Part shown: piece after piece, positions 9,367 to 21,417 of the stretch
Numbering within the stretch: position 1 is the stretch's first letter
Layout: every line of letters starts with the position of its first letter
Assembly: GCA_005239675.1 (NCBI GenBank)
Contig: SBBO01000039.1
Span: 1-41,925 of the forward strand
From: Planctomycetales bacterium
GTDB taxonomy: Bacteria > Omnitrophota > Gorgyraeia > Zapsychrales > Zapsychraceae
DNA: 41,925 nucleotides
Reading direction: 5' to 3'
Translations under genes and position numbers: made by a program
Notes under the pieces: model-generated
Seen by the model: the letters and a program-made list of their open reading frames with translations, nothing else
Told to the model about the DNA's origin: nothing
Databases searched by the model: none

Positions 9367-10790
9367 AAACGGCAATGACAAGAGAGGTCATCAATAAAGA
9401 TTATAAGGTCAAAGACATCGCTTTGGCATCATGGGGGCATAAGGAAATTGAACTTGCCGAAGCGGAAATGCCAGGGTTGATGGCGCTACGCAAACGCTAT
9501 CAGGGGAAAAAATCTTTGGAAGGGGCACGCATTACAGGTTCCTTGCACATGACTATTCAGACCGCCGTCTTGATTAGAACGCTGCACGCCTTAGGGGCAC
9601 AGGTGCGTTGGGCCAGTTGCAATATTTTTTCTACGCAGGACCATGCGGCCGCGGCCATCGCTGATTTAGGGATTCCGGTTTTTGCCTGGAAGGCAGAGAC
9701 ATTGGAAGAGTACTGGTGGTGCACAGATCAAGCTCTATCTTTTCCAGGGGGCAAGGGACCAACTTTAATTGTAGACGATGGTGGAGATGCCACTTTAATG
9801 GTCCACAAAGGTTGTGAGGCTGAAAAAGATCCTCGGGTGCTGGACCACAAGACCCAGACACAAGACGAGGCCGCCTTGTACGCGTGTCTTAAAAAGATAT
9901 TAGCCCAAGACAAGAACAAATGGCAGCGCTTTGCCCGGGAGATTAAAGGCGTATCGGAGGAGACCACGACCGGGGTACATCGACTTTATCAAATGGAGAA
10001 AGAAGGCCGATTGTTATTCCCCGCCTTTAACGTCAACGATTCGGTCACTAAATCCAAATTCGACAATTTGTATGGTTGTCGGGAGTCCTTGGCTGATGGC
10101 ATCAAGCGTGCCACAGATATCATGCTGGCAGGCAAGGTGGTTGTTATCTGCGGCTATGGTGATGTGGGAAAAGGCTGCGCGCAGTCTATGCGTAGTTACG
10201 GCGCCCGTGTCATTATAACCGAGATCGATCCCATCTGCGCCTTACAAGCGGCTATGGAAGGCTATGAAGTAAAAACGCTTGCGGAGACCTTAGTCGAGGG
10301 CAATATTTATATCACCGCTTCAGGCAATTGTGATGTTATAACCGTTGACCATATGTCCCATATGAAGGATAAAGCCATTGTCTGTAATATTGGTCATTTT
10401 GACAATGAGATCCAATTGGCCGCGCTCGAGCGTGTCCCGGGTATTCAGAAAATCAACATTAAACCACAGGTGGATGAATATCGTTTCCCTGCAGGCCATT
10501 CGATTATCGTTTTAGCTGAAGGGCGTTTGGTCAACTTGGGATGCGCGACTGGCCACCCTTCTTTTGTCATGAGTAATTCTTTTACCAATCAGACCTTGGC
10601 CCAGATTGAACTATGGCAGAACAATTATAAGGTCGGAGTTCATCGTTTACCGCAAAGACTTGACGAGGAAGTCGCCCGGCTGCATTTGGGTCTTTTGGGC
10701 GCGAAATTGACGATACTGACCCCTAAACAGGCAGATTATATTGGTGTTTCTGTGGATGGTCCGTATAAATCTGCTCATTATAGGTATTAA
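9363..10790 (+). CDS. ahcY: Adenosylhomocysteinase
   Basis: [55 protein letters not shown]-terminal YKSAHYRY; start ATGA overlaps metK stop. Confidence 0.96.
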   Translation: MKTAMTREVINKDYKVKDIALASWGHKEIELAEAEMPGLMALRKRYQGKKSLEGARITGSLHMTIQTAVLIRTLHALGAQVRWASCNIFSTQDHAAAAIADLGIPVFAWKAETLEEYWWCTDQALSFPGGKGPTLIVDDGGDATLMVHKGCEAEKDPRVLDHKTQTQDEAALYACLKKILAQDKNKWQRFAREIKGVSEETTTGVHRLYQMEKEGRLLFPAFNVNDSVTKSKFDNLYGCRESLADGIKRATDIMLAGKVVVICGYGDVGKGCAQSMRSYGARVIITEIDPICALQAAMEGYEVKTLAETLVEGNIYITASGNCDVITVDHMSHMKDKAIVCNIGHFDNEIQLAALERVPGIQKINIKPQVDEYRFPAGHSIIVLAEGRLVNLGCATGHPSFVMSNSFTNQTLAQIELWQNNYKVGVHRLPQRLDEEVARLHLGLLGAKLTILTPKQADYIGVSVDGPYKSAHYRY

Positions 10791-10808
10791 CAGTTCGAGA
10801 GGAAACCC

Positions 10809-11801
10809 ATGCCCAAAATTTATTATGATAAAGACGCTGATTTGAATGTGTATCAAGGAAGGACTATCGCTATTATTGGCTATGGGATTCAAGGTCGGGG
10901 TCAGGCCTTGAGCTTGCGGGACAGCGGTTTAAATGTCCTTGTTGCGCAAAGACCCGGCGGTGCTAATTATGATTTGGCGCAAAAAGATGGTTTTAGCCCT
11001 GTAGCAGCCGATGAGGCAGCGAAACGCTCGGATGTTATTATGATTTTGACACAGGATCACATACAAGGAGAATTGTACCGTCAATCAATCAAGCGTTATC
11101 TTAAAAAAGGTAAATCATTGGCATTTTCTCATGGGTTTAATATCCATTTTAGTCAAATTAAACCCCCCGGAGAGGTGGATGTCTGGATGATTGCGCCCAA
11201 GGCCCCCGGGGCGTTGGTACGTCGACAGTTTGTGGAAGGTAGAGGTGTGCCGTGCCTGGTGGCTATTCATCAAGATGCCTCAGGAAAGGCCTTAAGCGAT
11301 GCCTTGGCCTACGCTAAGGCGATTGGCGGAGGCCGTGCCGGGATTTTTGAGACAACATTCCGCGAAGAGACTGAAACGGATTTGTTTGGAGAACAGGTTG
11401 TCTTGTGCGGTGGAACAAGCGCCTTGATTAAGGCCGGTTACGAGACGCTCGTTGCCGCGGGTTATGCCCCTGAGATGGCCTATTTTGAATGTCTCCATGA
11501 ATTGAAATTGATCGTTGATCTAATCTATGAAGGTGGTATTACCGGGATGCGACAGCGCGTTTCTGATACAGCCGAATATGGGGACTATACCCGCGGGCCC
11601 AGGATCATTAACGAGCGTACCCGTAAAGAGATGAAGAAAATTTTAAAAGAAGTGCAATCCGGAAAGTTCGCGCGGGAATGGATACGGGAAAACAAAAAAG
11701 GGAGGCCCCATTTTAATCAATATCGCAAGGATTCTCAGCAACATCCTGTTGAGGAAGTGGGGAAGAGTCTACGCGCAATGATGTCCTGGATGAAACGATA
11801 A
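10809..11801 (+). CDS. ilvC: Ketol-acid reductoisomerase (class I)
   Basis: [75 protein letters not shown]. Confidence 0.95.
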   Translation: MPKIYYDKDADLNVYQGRTIAIIGYGIQGRGQALSLRDSGLNVLVAQRPGGANYDLAQKDGFSPVAADEAAKRSDVIMILTQDHIQGELYRQSIKRYLKKGKSLAFSHGFNIHFSQIKPPGEVDVWMIAPKAPGALVRRQFVEGRGVPCLVAIHQDASGKALSDALAYAKAIGGGRAGIFETTFREETETDLFGEQVVLCGGTSALIKAGYETLVAAGYAPEMAYFECLHELKLIVDLIYEGGITGMRQRVSDTAEYGDYTRGPRIINERTRKEMKKILKEVQSGKFAREWIRENKKGRPHFNQYRKDSQQHPVEEVGKSLRAMMSWMKR

Positions 11802-11805
11802 AGGC

Positions 11806-12450
11806 ATGAAACTTCACCTAGGTTGCGGTACTAAGAAACTGGACGGCTGGGTTAATATTGATGCCGTCTCTATGTGTCAGCCGGATTTGGTCCACGATAT
11901 CAGCCGCCATTTGCCTTATGAAGATCAGCAGGCTGATGAGGTCTTGGCTGAAGACCTGTTGGAACATTTTGATAAATATATAAGGTTTATGGTCTTTGCC
12001 GAATGGGTACGGGTCTTACGTATCGGTGGAAAAATAACCCTTCAGGTTCCCCATTTCCCCAAAATCTTACGGCGGTATTTTAAGTTAGGATATGATAATT
12101 TTGTTGATTTTATTTTTGGTGAGAATCTATGGCGTTCCGATATTTATATTGGGCATTTCGGTAATCACAAGTGGGGGTATTCCAAAAAAACTCTTCAGGA
12201 ATTTGTTCGGCTTTTCGGGATTGAGCCAGTCTCTATCGAAGAATTGGGCCTGAACTTACGCCTGGTGGGAATCAAAAGACACCATGTCTCTATTGAAGAA
12301 ATGGACGATGTGTTGATTCATTCTCATGCCAATCAATGCGGAGAGGGACGAGGCAATGTCTCTTTAAAATACGCCCGAGAAAAGATTGCCCTATTTCAGA
12401 AAGAGATGAATAAAGATGGAAATTGGGAGCTCCATGAATCAAGAAAATAA
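11806..12450 (+). CDS. SAM-dependent methyltransferase-like protein
   Basis: MKLHLGCGTKKLDGWVNIDA SAM-binding start and LPYEDQQADEVLAEDLLEHFDKY. Confidence 0.7.
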   Translation: MKLHLGCGTKKLDGWVNIDAVSMCQPDLVHDISRHLPYEDQQADEVLAEDLLEHFDKYIRFMVFAEWVRVLRIGGKITLQVPHFPKILRRYFKLGYDNFVDFIFGENLWRSDIYIGHFGNHKWGYSKKTLQEFVRLFGIEPVSIEELGLNLRLVGIKRHHVSIEEMDDVLIHSHANQCGEGRGNVSLKYAREKIALFQKEMNKDGNWELHESRK

Positions 12451-13948
12451 AGTACTCATTTTTGACACCACATTACGTGACGGCGAACAAGCACCGGGCG
12501 CGAGCATGAACGAGCACGAGAAACTTGAGATCGCCTATGCCTTGGAACGGTTGGACGTTGATATTATCGAGGCTGGATTCCCGGTCATTTCTAAAGGTGA
12601 TTTTGACTGTGTCCGTAGCGTTGCCAGACATATCCAACATTCTACTGTCTGTGCCTTGGCCCGGTCCCTTAAGCAGGATATTGATGCGGCCCATGAGGCG
12701 CTAAGATCAGCCAGACGCCAACGCATCCATGTCTTCTTGGCAACCTCCAAGATTCATATGCAGCATAAGCTAAAAAAAACCCAAGAAGAAATCCTGCAGA
12801 TGGCCGTAGAGGCAGTCAAATATGCACGCCATAAGGTCGCAGACATCGAATTTTCACCGGAAGATGCCTCTCGTTCCGAGAAATTGTTTTTGTACCGCAT
12901 CCTTGAAGCGGTGATTGATGCTGGGGCGACGACCGTTAATATCCCCGATACGGTCGGTTATGCCATGCCTATCGAATATGGCAATCTTATTGCTGAAATC
13001 AAGAATAATGTTCCCAACATTCACAAGGCTGTTATCTCGGTGCATTGCCATGATGATTTGGGAGTAGCAGTGGCTAATTCGCTGGCCGCTATTCGTACCG
13101 GTGCCCGGCAGGTCGAATGCACGATCAACGGGATTGGCGAGCGCGCCGGCAATGCCTCCATGGAAGAGATTGTGATGGCCCTGAAGACACGCCAGGATGT
13201 CTATGGGTGTACGACCAACATCCAGACGCAGGAGATTTGCCGGGTATCACGCCTCGTCAGCAAGTATACTGGATTTGCTGTTGCGCCCAATAAAGCGGTT
13301 GTCGGGGCCAATGCCTTCCGCCATGAGGCCGGCATCCATCAGGACGGCATTCTAAAGGAGCGCTCCACCTATGAGATCATGCGTCCCGACGACGTAGGAT
13401 TTGTGGGGACAGGGTTGGTTCTAGGAAAACACTCTGGCCGTCACGCCTTCCGGGTGCGGCTAAAACATTTAGGAATAGAGTTAAGTGATGAGAATCTTGA
13501 TAAGGCCTTTGACCGTTTTAAGCGCATAGCCGATCAAAAGAAGCATGTGTTTGATGAGGACCTATTGGCCATCGTTGAAGACGAAATTAAGATATTTGAG
13601 AAGACATGGGGCCTGGTGAATCTTGTGTCCAAGAGCGGCACTAACATCAAGACAGAGGTTAATATTGTTCTTAAGTCCAAAGGTAAAAACTACGAGAAGG
13701 TTTCTTCCGGAGACGGCCCTGTGGATGCCTGCTATAAGGCGATCGATGCCATCACTAAGATTAAAGGGGAGCTATTGGATTATTCTATTCAATCGGTAAC
13801 GCAGGGTAAGGATGCGCTCGGAGAGGTGACGGTTAAGGTTAAATTTGATGATAGAAATGTCATTGCCCATGGAACCAGCACCGATATCCTCGAGGCCTCG
13901 GCCAAGGCCTATCTTAATGCCCTCAATAAAGTACTTACACCAACATAA
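12434..13948 (+). CDS. leuA: 2-isopropylmalate synthase
   Basis: VLIFDTTLRDGEQAPGASM, HCHDDLGVAVANSLAAIRTGARQVECTINGIGERAGNA, GIHQDGILKERSTYEI; ATG at 12434 preferred over 12416. Confidence 0.94.
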   Translation: MNQENKVLIFDTTLRDGEQAPGASMNEHEKLEIAYALERLDVDIIEAGFPVISKGDFDCVRSVARHIQHSTVCALARSLKQDIDAAHEALRSARRQRIHVFLATSKIHMQHKLKKTQEEILQMAVEAVKYARHKVADIEFSPEDASRSEKLFLYRILEAVIDAGATTVNIPDTVGYAMPIEYGNLIAEIKNNVPNIHKAVISVHCHDDLGVAVANSLAAIRTGARQVECTINGIGERAGNASMEEIVMALKTRQDVYGCTTNIQTQEICRVSRLVSKYTGFAVAPNKAVVGANAFRHEAGIHQDGILKERSTYEIMRPDDVGFVGTGLVLGKHSGRHAFRVRLKHLGIELSDENLDKAFDRFKRIADQKKHVFDEDLLAIVEDEIKIFEKTWGLVNLVSKSGTNIKTEVNIVLKSKGKNYEKVSSGDGPVDACYKAIDAITKIKGELLDYSIQSVTQGKDALGEVTVKVKFDDRNVIAHGTSTDILEASAKAYLNALNKVLTPT

Positions 13949-13970
13949 TCCCTCGGAAACAGAAGTCATC

Positions 13971-14855
13971 ATGGATGCTCAAAGCGCTGTCTACGGAATC
14001 ATTGGTTATCCGGTTGCCCATAGCCTGTCTCCCCTCATGCATAATACGGCCTTTAAAGAATTGGGCGTATCTGCCGTTTACAATCTTTTTGCGCTTCAAG
14101 AAGATGATCTGGATAGCTTTTTTCAAGAACTTAAATCTTCGACTAGTCCAATCTTTGGACTTAATGTGACAGTGCCTTATAAAGAAAGCGTTGTCCGTTA
14201 TATGGACAACATGAGTCCCTTGGCACAAAAAATTATGGCGGTCAATACCATCGTTATCAATAGCAGGCGTGACCTAATTGGATATAATACGGATGCCCCT
14301 GGTTTTTTGACCCACTTAACTGAGTTAGGATTCAGCACGGCAGATGCGAAGATCGCCATCCTCGGTGGTGGTGGTTCGGCCAGGGCAATTCTCGCGGTAT
14401 TGTGCATGATCCAGGAGCGGCCGAACACAATCACCATATATAACAGGACACCTGGCCGTTTAGATGCGCTGTTGAAGGATTTAGGTGCGCGCATTGATAC
14501 TAGTATTGTCGAAATAGCCCCTACCATTGATGACCTTAATATCGCTGAGGCGCAGCTCTTGATTAACACAACACCTCTAGGGATGAGTGCTGAAGATCCT
14601 TGCTTGATTGATGGAGATCTGTTGCATAAAGGGCTTTTGGTTTACGACCTTGTTTATAATCCAGCGCAGACGCCGTTGTCGAGGCTGGCCCGTGAGCGTG
14701 GCGCGCGCGCGGTCAATGGCTTAGGCATGCTCTATTATCAGGGACTTTTGTCGTTTCAGCGCTGGGCAAATATTCAATTGGATGATAGCATAAAACAAAA
14801 AATGCGTGAGGCGCTGGAGAAAGGATTACACCCATGTGCTGGGGAGATTATTTAA
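13971..14855 (+). CDS. aroE: Shikimate dehydrogenase
   Basis: GIIGYPVAHSLSPLMHNTAF, GLNVTVPYKESV, NTIV..GYNTDAPGF, INTTPLGM; start at 13971 rather than 13845. Confidence 0.94.
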   Translation: MDAQSAVYGIIGYPVAHSLSPLMHNTAFKELGVSAVYNLFALQEDDLDSFFQELKSSTSPIFGLNVTVPYKESVVRYMDNMSPLAQKIMAVNTIVINSRRDLIGYNTDAPGFLTHLTELGFSTADAKIAILGGGGSARAILAVLCMIQERPNTITIYNRTPGRLDALLKDLGARIDTSIVEIAPTIDDLNIAEAQLLINTTPLGMSAEDPCLIDGDLLHKGLLVYDLVYNPAQTPLSRLARERGARAVNGLGMLYYQGLLSFQRWANIQLDDSIKQKMREALEKGLHPCAGEII

Positions 14856-15661
14856 ATATTTTTTTCTTTATTCTGGGTGCGACCGTGGGGAGCTTCTTAA
14901 ATGTGTGCATTGTGCGCATGCCCCATGAAGAATCTATCGTGCACCCCCGTTCCCATTGTATCCATTGTAAAAAACAATTGCCATGGCATGACAATATCCC
15001 TTTTGTTAGTTATCTGCTATTGAAAGGACATTGCCGCTTCTGTGGCGCCAAGATCTCTCCTCGTTATTTTTTGGTTGAATTGCTCACCGCCATTGTCTTC
15101 GTTGTCTTCTATAGATATTTCGGTCTCACACCAGTCTTGCCGGCATATCTGACCATGACCTGTGGATTCATCGTAGCTACCTTTATCGATTTTAAACATC
15201 GGATTATCCCGGATGAAATTAGCGTTGGAGGAATGATCGCTGGGTTGGGTTTCAGTCTTTTGGTCCCTGCCTTGCATGAGGTCAGTTATAGCGCTGGCCC
15301 GTGGGGCGTTATCCCGGCTCATTTGAAATCTTTTGGGCTATCCTTCTTAGGTGCACTGGTCGGTGGCGGGATCATTTATGCGATGGGTATTTTGGGAGAC
15401 TTTTTATTTAAGAAAGAATCAATGGGGGGCGGAGATGTCAAGCTCATGGCCATGATCGGCGCCTTCTTGGGCTGGAAGCTTGCGATCCTGACATTCTTCT
15501 TGTCTCCAATCTTTGGTGCGGTTTATGGCATTATAGAAAAAATACGCACCAAAGATAGTACAATTGCCTATGGACCATTTTTAGTAACCGGCGCCATCAT
15601 GAGTCTTTTTTGCGGGGATCAGCTGATTGGCTGGATTGTGCGCGGATATGGATTGTATTAA
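14834..15661 (+). CDS. pilD: Prepilin peptidase (type IV leader peptidase)
   Basis: GSFLNVCIVRMP, CIHCKKQL..CRFCGAKISPRY tetracysteine motif, DFKHRIIPDEIS, MGGGDVKLMAMIGAFLGW. Confidence 0.93.
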   Translation: MCWGDYLNIFFFILGATVGSFLNVCIVRMPHEESIVHPRSHCIHCKKQLPWHDNIPFVSYLLLKGHCRFCGAKISPRYFLVELLTAIVFVVFYRYFGLTPVLPAYLTMTCGFIVATFIDFKHRIIPDEISVGGMIAGLGFSLLVPALHEVSYSAGPWGVIPAHLKSFGLSFLGALVGGGIIYAMGILGDFLFKKESMGGGDVKLMAMIGAFLGWKLAILTFFLSPIFGAVYGIIEKIRTKDSTIAYGPFLVTGAIMSLFCGDQLIGWIVRGYGLY

Positions 15662-15681
15662 TTGTATTAGAGGTCGGGGCA

Positions 15682-16185
15682 TTGAAGAATATTGTCTTAA
15701 TAGGCTTTATGGGCTCAGGCAAGTCAACAGTTGCTAAACGTTTAGCTGAATTCTTCTGTAAGGAACTTATTTCAACCGATACCTTGATCGAAGATAAAGA
15801 GGCTCAATCTATCCCAGAGATATTTCGTAATCGCGGCGAACAGTATTTCCGGGACAGAGAACGAGAGGCGGTAAAAAGAGCGGCAACAAAGAAAAATGTT
15901 ATCATTGACTGTGGCGGTGGGGTGGTTCTAAATCCGCAGAATATGGACAACCTACGCCGCAATGGTATCCTCATCTACCTTGCTGCGTCGCCTGAAACGA
16001 TTTATAAGCGTATCAAGCATCAGAAAAACAGGCCCTTATTAAATATATCTCAGCCGAAAGCTCGGATTGCCGAACTTATTAATCAACGCAAATCGTTATA
16101 TGAACAGGCTGACTATATCATCCAAACAGACACAAAGACCGTGACTGAAATCTCTGCAGAGATCATCCGTCTCTTAAATCAATGA
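15682..16185 (+). CDS. aroK: Shikimate kinase (probable TTG start)
   Basis: IVLIGFMGSGKSTVAKRLA, STDTLIE, RNRGEQYFRDREREA, DCGGGVVL, RPLL. Confidence 0.9.
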   Translation: MKNIVLIGFMGSGKSTVAKRLAEFFCKELISTDTLIEDKEAQSIPEIFRNRGEQYFRDREREAVKRAATKKNVIIDCGGGVVLNPQNMDNLRRNGILIYLAASPETIYKRIKHQKNRPLLNISQPKARIAELINQRKSLYEQADYIIQTDTKTVTEISAEIIRLLNQ

Positions 16186-17306
16186 ATGAATCAGATGCCC
16201 TATTAATCCTCAATGCCATACCGCAGTTGCGCAACGCGGATATCCATCGACTCGTTCAATATTATGGAAGCGCACAGAAGGTCCTTGCCATAGGCTCGCA
16301 GGCGCTGATCGCGGATCAAGCTGTCTCCCCAGGGTCAGCCGCTGCCATTGCCCAGTTCCCTCACGAGGCATTTCTCAAAAACGAAGAGACGCTCATCCGC
16401 CAAGGGAGTATTAAGATTCTTACTATAAACGATGCGGATTATCCTTTGCCCTTGCGCGCAATTGCTGATGCGCCTGTTGTGCTCTATGTCCGCGGCCAAG
16501 TTCCAGAAAACATGTCCTTAGCGATAGGGATTGTTGGTTCACGGCAGGCAAGTTTTTATGGTATAACGATTGCACAGCAATTTGCCGCGCGTCTGGCGGA
16601 GGCTGGTTTAACCATCGTCTCTGGAATGGCTAGGGGCATTGATGCGGCGGCCCACCATGGCGCCTTACACGCGAAGCGCACAGGCGCAAATACCGTGGCT
16701 ATTTTAGGTTGCGGTTTAAGCCAAATTTATCCTCTGGAAAATGCAAAGTTATATGAGGAAGTGGCAAACAAGGGGGCTCTTATTTCTGAATTTCCCATGA
16801 AGACACCACCTTTGGCTTACAACTTTCCACGTCGTAATCGCATTATTAGCGGTCTCTCGCTGGGGGTGATTGTGGTCGAGGCAGCAGCCAGAAGCGGAGC
16901 GCTGATTACTGCTGATTGTGCCCTGGAGCAGGGTCGGGAAGTGTATGCTGTTCCAGGCAAGGTGGATAGCCCAACATCTAAGGGAGTTCACAATCTCATC
17001 AAACAAGGGGCAAAACTCGTTTCTTGTGTTGACGACATCTTAGAAGACCTGCGGCCGCTTCTCTTGGCGGGACTCAATAGTCTTGAGGAGAGCCCTAATA
17101 CCGTTGCTATCGCACAAATTTCAACAAAAATTCTTAGCGAAACAGAACTTCTTGTTTATAATGCCATCAGCGATCGGCCTGTGCATATCGATGAACTGGC
17201 GGATCGCTGTGATACGGATCCATTAGATACCAATGCAGTTTTACTTCGTTTAGAGTTAAAACATTTCATTAAGCAGTTACCCGGTAAATTGTTTGTGAGG
17301 CAATAA
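16182..17306 (+). CDS. dprA: DNA processing protein DprA
   Basis: GIVGSRQASFYG, IVSGMARGIDAAAHHGAL, GCGLSQIYPLENAKL, SEFPMKTPPLAYNFPRRNRIISGLS; winged-helix-like C-terminus. Confidence 0.94.
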   Translation: MNESDALLILNAIPQLRNADIHRLVQYYGSAQKVLAIGSQALIADQAVSPGSAAAIAQFPHEAFLKNEETLIRQGSIKILTINDADYPLPLRAIADAPVVLYVRGQVPENMSLAIGIVGSRQASFYGITIAQQFAARLAEAGLTIVSGMARGIDAAAHHGALHAKRTGANTVAILGCGLSQIYPLENAKLYEEVANKGALISEFPMKTPPLAYNFPRRNRIISGLSLGVIVVEAAARSGALITADCALEQGREVYAVPGKVDSPTSKGVHNLIKQGAKLVSCVDDILEDLRPLLLAGLNSLEESPNTVAIAQISTKILSETELLVYNAISDRPVHIDELADRCDTDPLDTNAVLLRLELKHFIKQLPGKLFVRQ

Positions 17307-17307
17307 A

Positions 17308-19272
<1,965 letters not shown>

Positions 19273-19284
19273 AAGAATAGGAAG

Positions 19285-20145
19285 ATGGATCGGTATATCG
19301 ACAAATTCATTACCTATCTGGAAATCGAGAAGAATTATTCAAGGCATACCATCGTCAATTATGCGGTTGATCTACGGGAATTCGGTCAATTTACCGGATC
19401 GACCAGTATTGAAAAGATTGATTATTTATTCCTGCGTCATTTTCTTGCTCACCTAAGGACCAAGCCTTATCTCGGCAGGACTCTTACTCGCAAACTTTCC
19501 TCTTTGCGTAGTTTCTTTAAGTTCTTGCACCGCGACGGCCTAATTAAGAATAATCCAGCTATTCTTTTGATGTCACCCAAAAGAGAAAAACGGCTGCCGA
19601 AGTTTCTCACCGAAGATGAGGCGATTCGATTCATGGAGATGCCGGTGACCAATAACGTGATGGGTAAACGTGATCGCGCCATCCTAGAGACACTGTACAG
19701 TACTGGTATGCGGGTTAGCGAATTGGTGGGTCTTAATATCGAGCAGGTGGATCTTATCGGCAATATCGTTAAGGTGGCAGGGAAGGGGAAGAAAGAGCGT
19801 CTGGTTCCTATCGGCAAAAAGGCCATTATAGCCATACAGGATTATTGGGGAAGTCGTAAACAAACCTCGAATATCCTTTTTCTTAACAAAAATGGGACGC
19901 GTCTCTCTAGCCGTAGCATCACGACGATCGTTCACAAATATATTAAGAAGATGAGCATATCGCAGGACATCTCTGCGCACGTCCTGCGGCATACCTTCGC
20001 CACACATCTTTTAAATAGGGGCGCTGATTTGCGATCGGTTCAGGAGCTACTAGGTCATGTGCATTTGTCCACGACCCAGATTTATACCCACGTCACGACC
20101 GAGCGTTTGAAAAAAGTGTATGACCAGGCCCATCCACGGGCATAA
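19285..20145 (+). CDS. xerC: Tyrosine recombinase XerC/XerD family
   Basis: LYSTGMRVSELVGLNIEQVDL, HVLRHTFATHLLNRGADLRSVQELLGHVHLSTTQIYTHVT. Confidence 0.9.
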   Translation: MDRYIDKFITYLEIEKNYSRHTIVNYAVDLREFGQFTGSTSIEKIDYLFLRHFLAHLRTKPYLGRTLTRKLSSLRSFFKFLHRDGLIKNNPAILLMSPKREKRLPKFLTEDEAIRFMEMPVTNNVMGKRDRAILETLYSTGMRVSELVGLNIEQVDLIGNIVKVAGKGKKERLVPIGKKAIIAIQDYWGSRKQTSNILFLNKNGTRLSSRSITTIVHKYIKKMSISQDISAHVLRHTFATHLLNRGADLRSVQELLGHVHLSTTQIYTHVTTERLKKVYDQAHPRA

Positions 20146-20154
20146 AACATATCC

Positions 20155-21417
20155 ATGTTTATTTTCTATGACATATTCTTTTTCATCACCGCTTTGGTAT
20201 ATCTACCCTACTTGCTATGGAAAAGAAAATGGCACGGCGGGTTTTGGAGGCGATGCGCGATATCGCTCGGTGCGGTCGCAGGTTCCAGTACAAAAAAGAC
20301 AATTTGGGTGCATGCCGTTAGCGTGGGGGAGGTGCTGACTATTGTGCCGCTGGTCGAGAGCATCCGTCAGCGGTTTGCAGAATATCGCATTGTCCTTTCA
20401 GTGGTCACACCAACCGGCTATGAACTTGCTCAGAAAAGATTTAATAATACTCTAACTATTGTCTATGCGCCTTTGGATTTTAGCTGGGTTGTTCGTCGGT
20501 ACCTGGATGTGCTGAAACCGGTTATCTATATTTCTGCAGAAACAGAGTGGTGGCCCAATCTGTATGCATTCTTATATCATCGGCGAATCCCTATCGTGCA
20601 AGTCAACGGCCGGGTATCAGACCGGGCGTTTCAAAGATACCAGTTTATAGCCCCGCTGACACGCAAAGTGCTGGCGTGTATTCGATTATTCTGCATGCAG
20701 AGCGCACTGGATGCTGACCGTGTCATTGGCCTCGGTGCTGATGTTAGTCGCGTGCGGGTTATGGGTAATTTAAAGTTTGATTATACCCCGCCCTCAACAT
20801 CGTTTACCAAAGAAATACTGGGGTTTGATACGCAGGATCAACTAATCATCGCTGGCAGTACACATCCCGGAGAAGAACAGATCATGTTGGATATTTATGC
20901 AAGATTGGGCAATGAATTTCCCTCATTACGGTTGGTCCTTGCCCCGCGCCATGTGGGGCGTAGCGACGAAGTGGTTCGGTTGTGTCAGGCGCGTGGATTC
21001 TGTGCTCAAAAGTTCTCTGAGCTGCCCCCCACACAGGACCAGAGATCAGACTGTATCCTTATTGTTGATCGCATAGGATGCTTGAATGATTTATATAGTT
21101 TGGCGGAATTGGTCGTTATCGGTAAGACCTTTTGTGGACGCGGCGGGCAGAACATGCTGGAACCGCTTAGATACTGCAAGCCGACTCTCGTTGGGCCGCA
21201 TACTGAGAATTTTAGAGATATTGTTAGAATTTTCCTGAAAACAGGTGCGCTCATCGAGGTCAAGGACAAAGAGGAGCTCATGAACCGTATGCGTCGCTTA
21301 TTAAGCGACCCAAAGGAGCGCTTAGCTGGACTTACGGCGGCCCAAGAAGAATTCACGCGGCATCAAGGGGCAACAGTGAAGACGATGGAAGGAATTGCAG
21401 GGATATTGAACATATGA
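20155..21417 (+). CDS. waaA: 3-deoxy-D-manno-octulosonic acid (Kdo) transferase
   Basis: IWVHAVSVGEVLTIVPLVE, VTPTGYELAQKR, ETEWWPNLYAFLYHRRIPIVQVNGRVSDRA, GGQNMLEPLRYCKPTLVGPHTENF. Confidence 0.94.
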   Translation: MFIFYDIFFFITALVYLPYLLWKRKWHGGFWRRCAISLGAVAGSSTKKTIWVHAVSVGEVLTIVPLVESIRQRFAEYRIVLSVVTPTGYELAQKRFNNTLTIVYAPLDFSWVVRRYLDVLKPVIYISAETEWWPNLYAFLYHRRIPIVQVNGRVSDRAFQRYQFIAPLTRKVLACIRLFCMQSALDADRVIGLGADVSRVRVMGNLKFDYTPPSTSFTKEILGFDTQDQLIIAGSTHPGEEQIMLDIYARLGNEFPSLRLVLAPRHVGRSDEVVRLCQARGFCAQKFSELPPTQDQRSDCILIVDRIGCLNDLYSLAELVVIGKTFCGRGGQNMLEPLRYCKPTLVGPHTENFRDIVRIFLKTGALIEVKDKEELMNRMRRLLSDPKERLAGLTAAQEEFTRHQGATVKTMEGIAGILNI

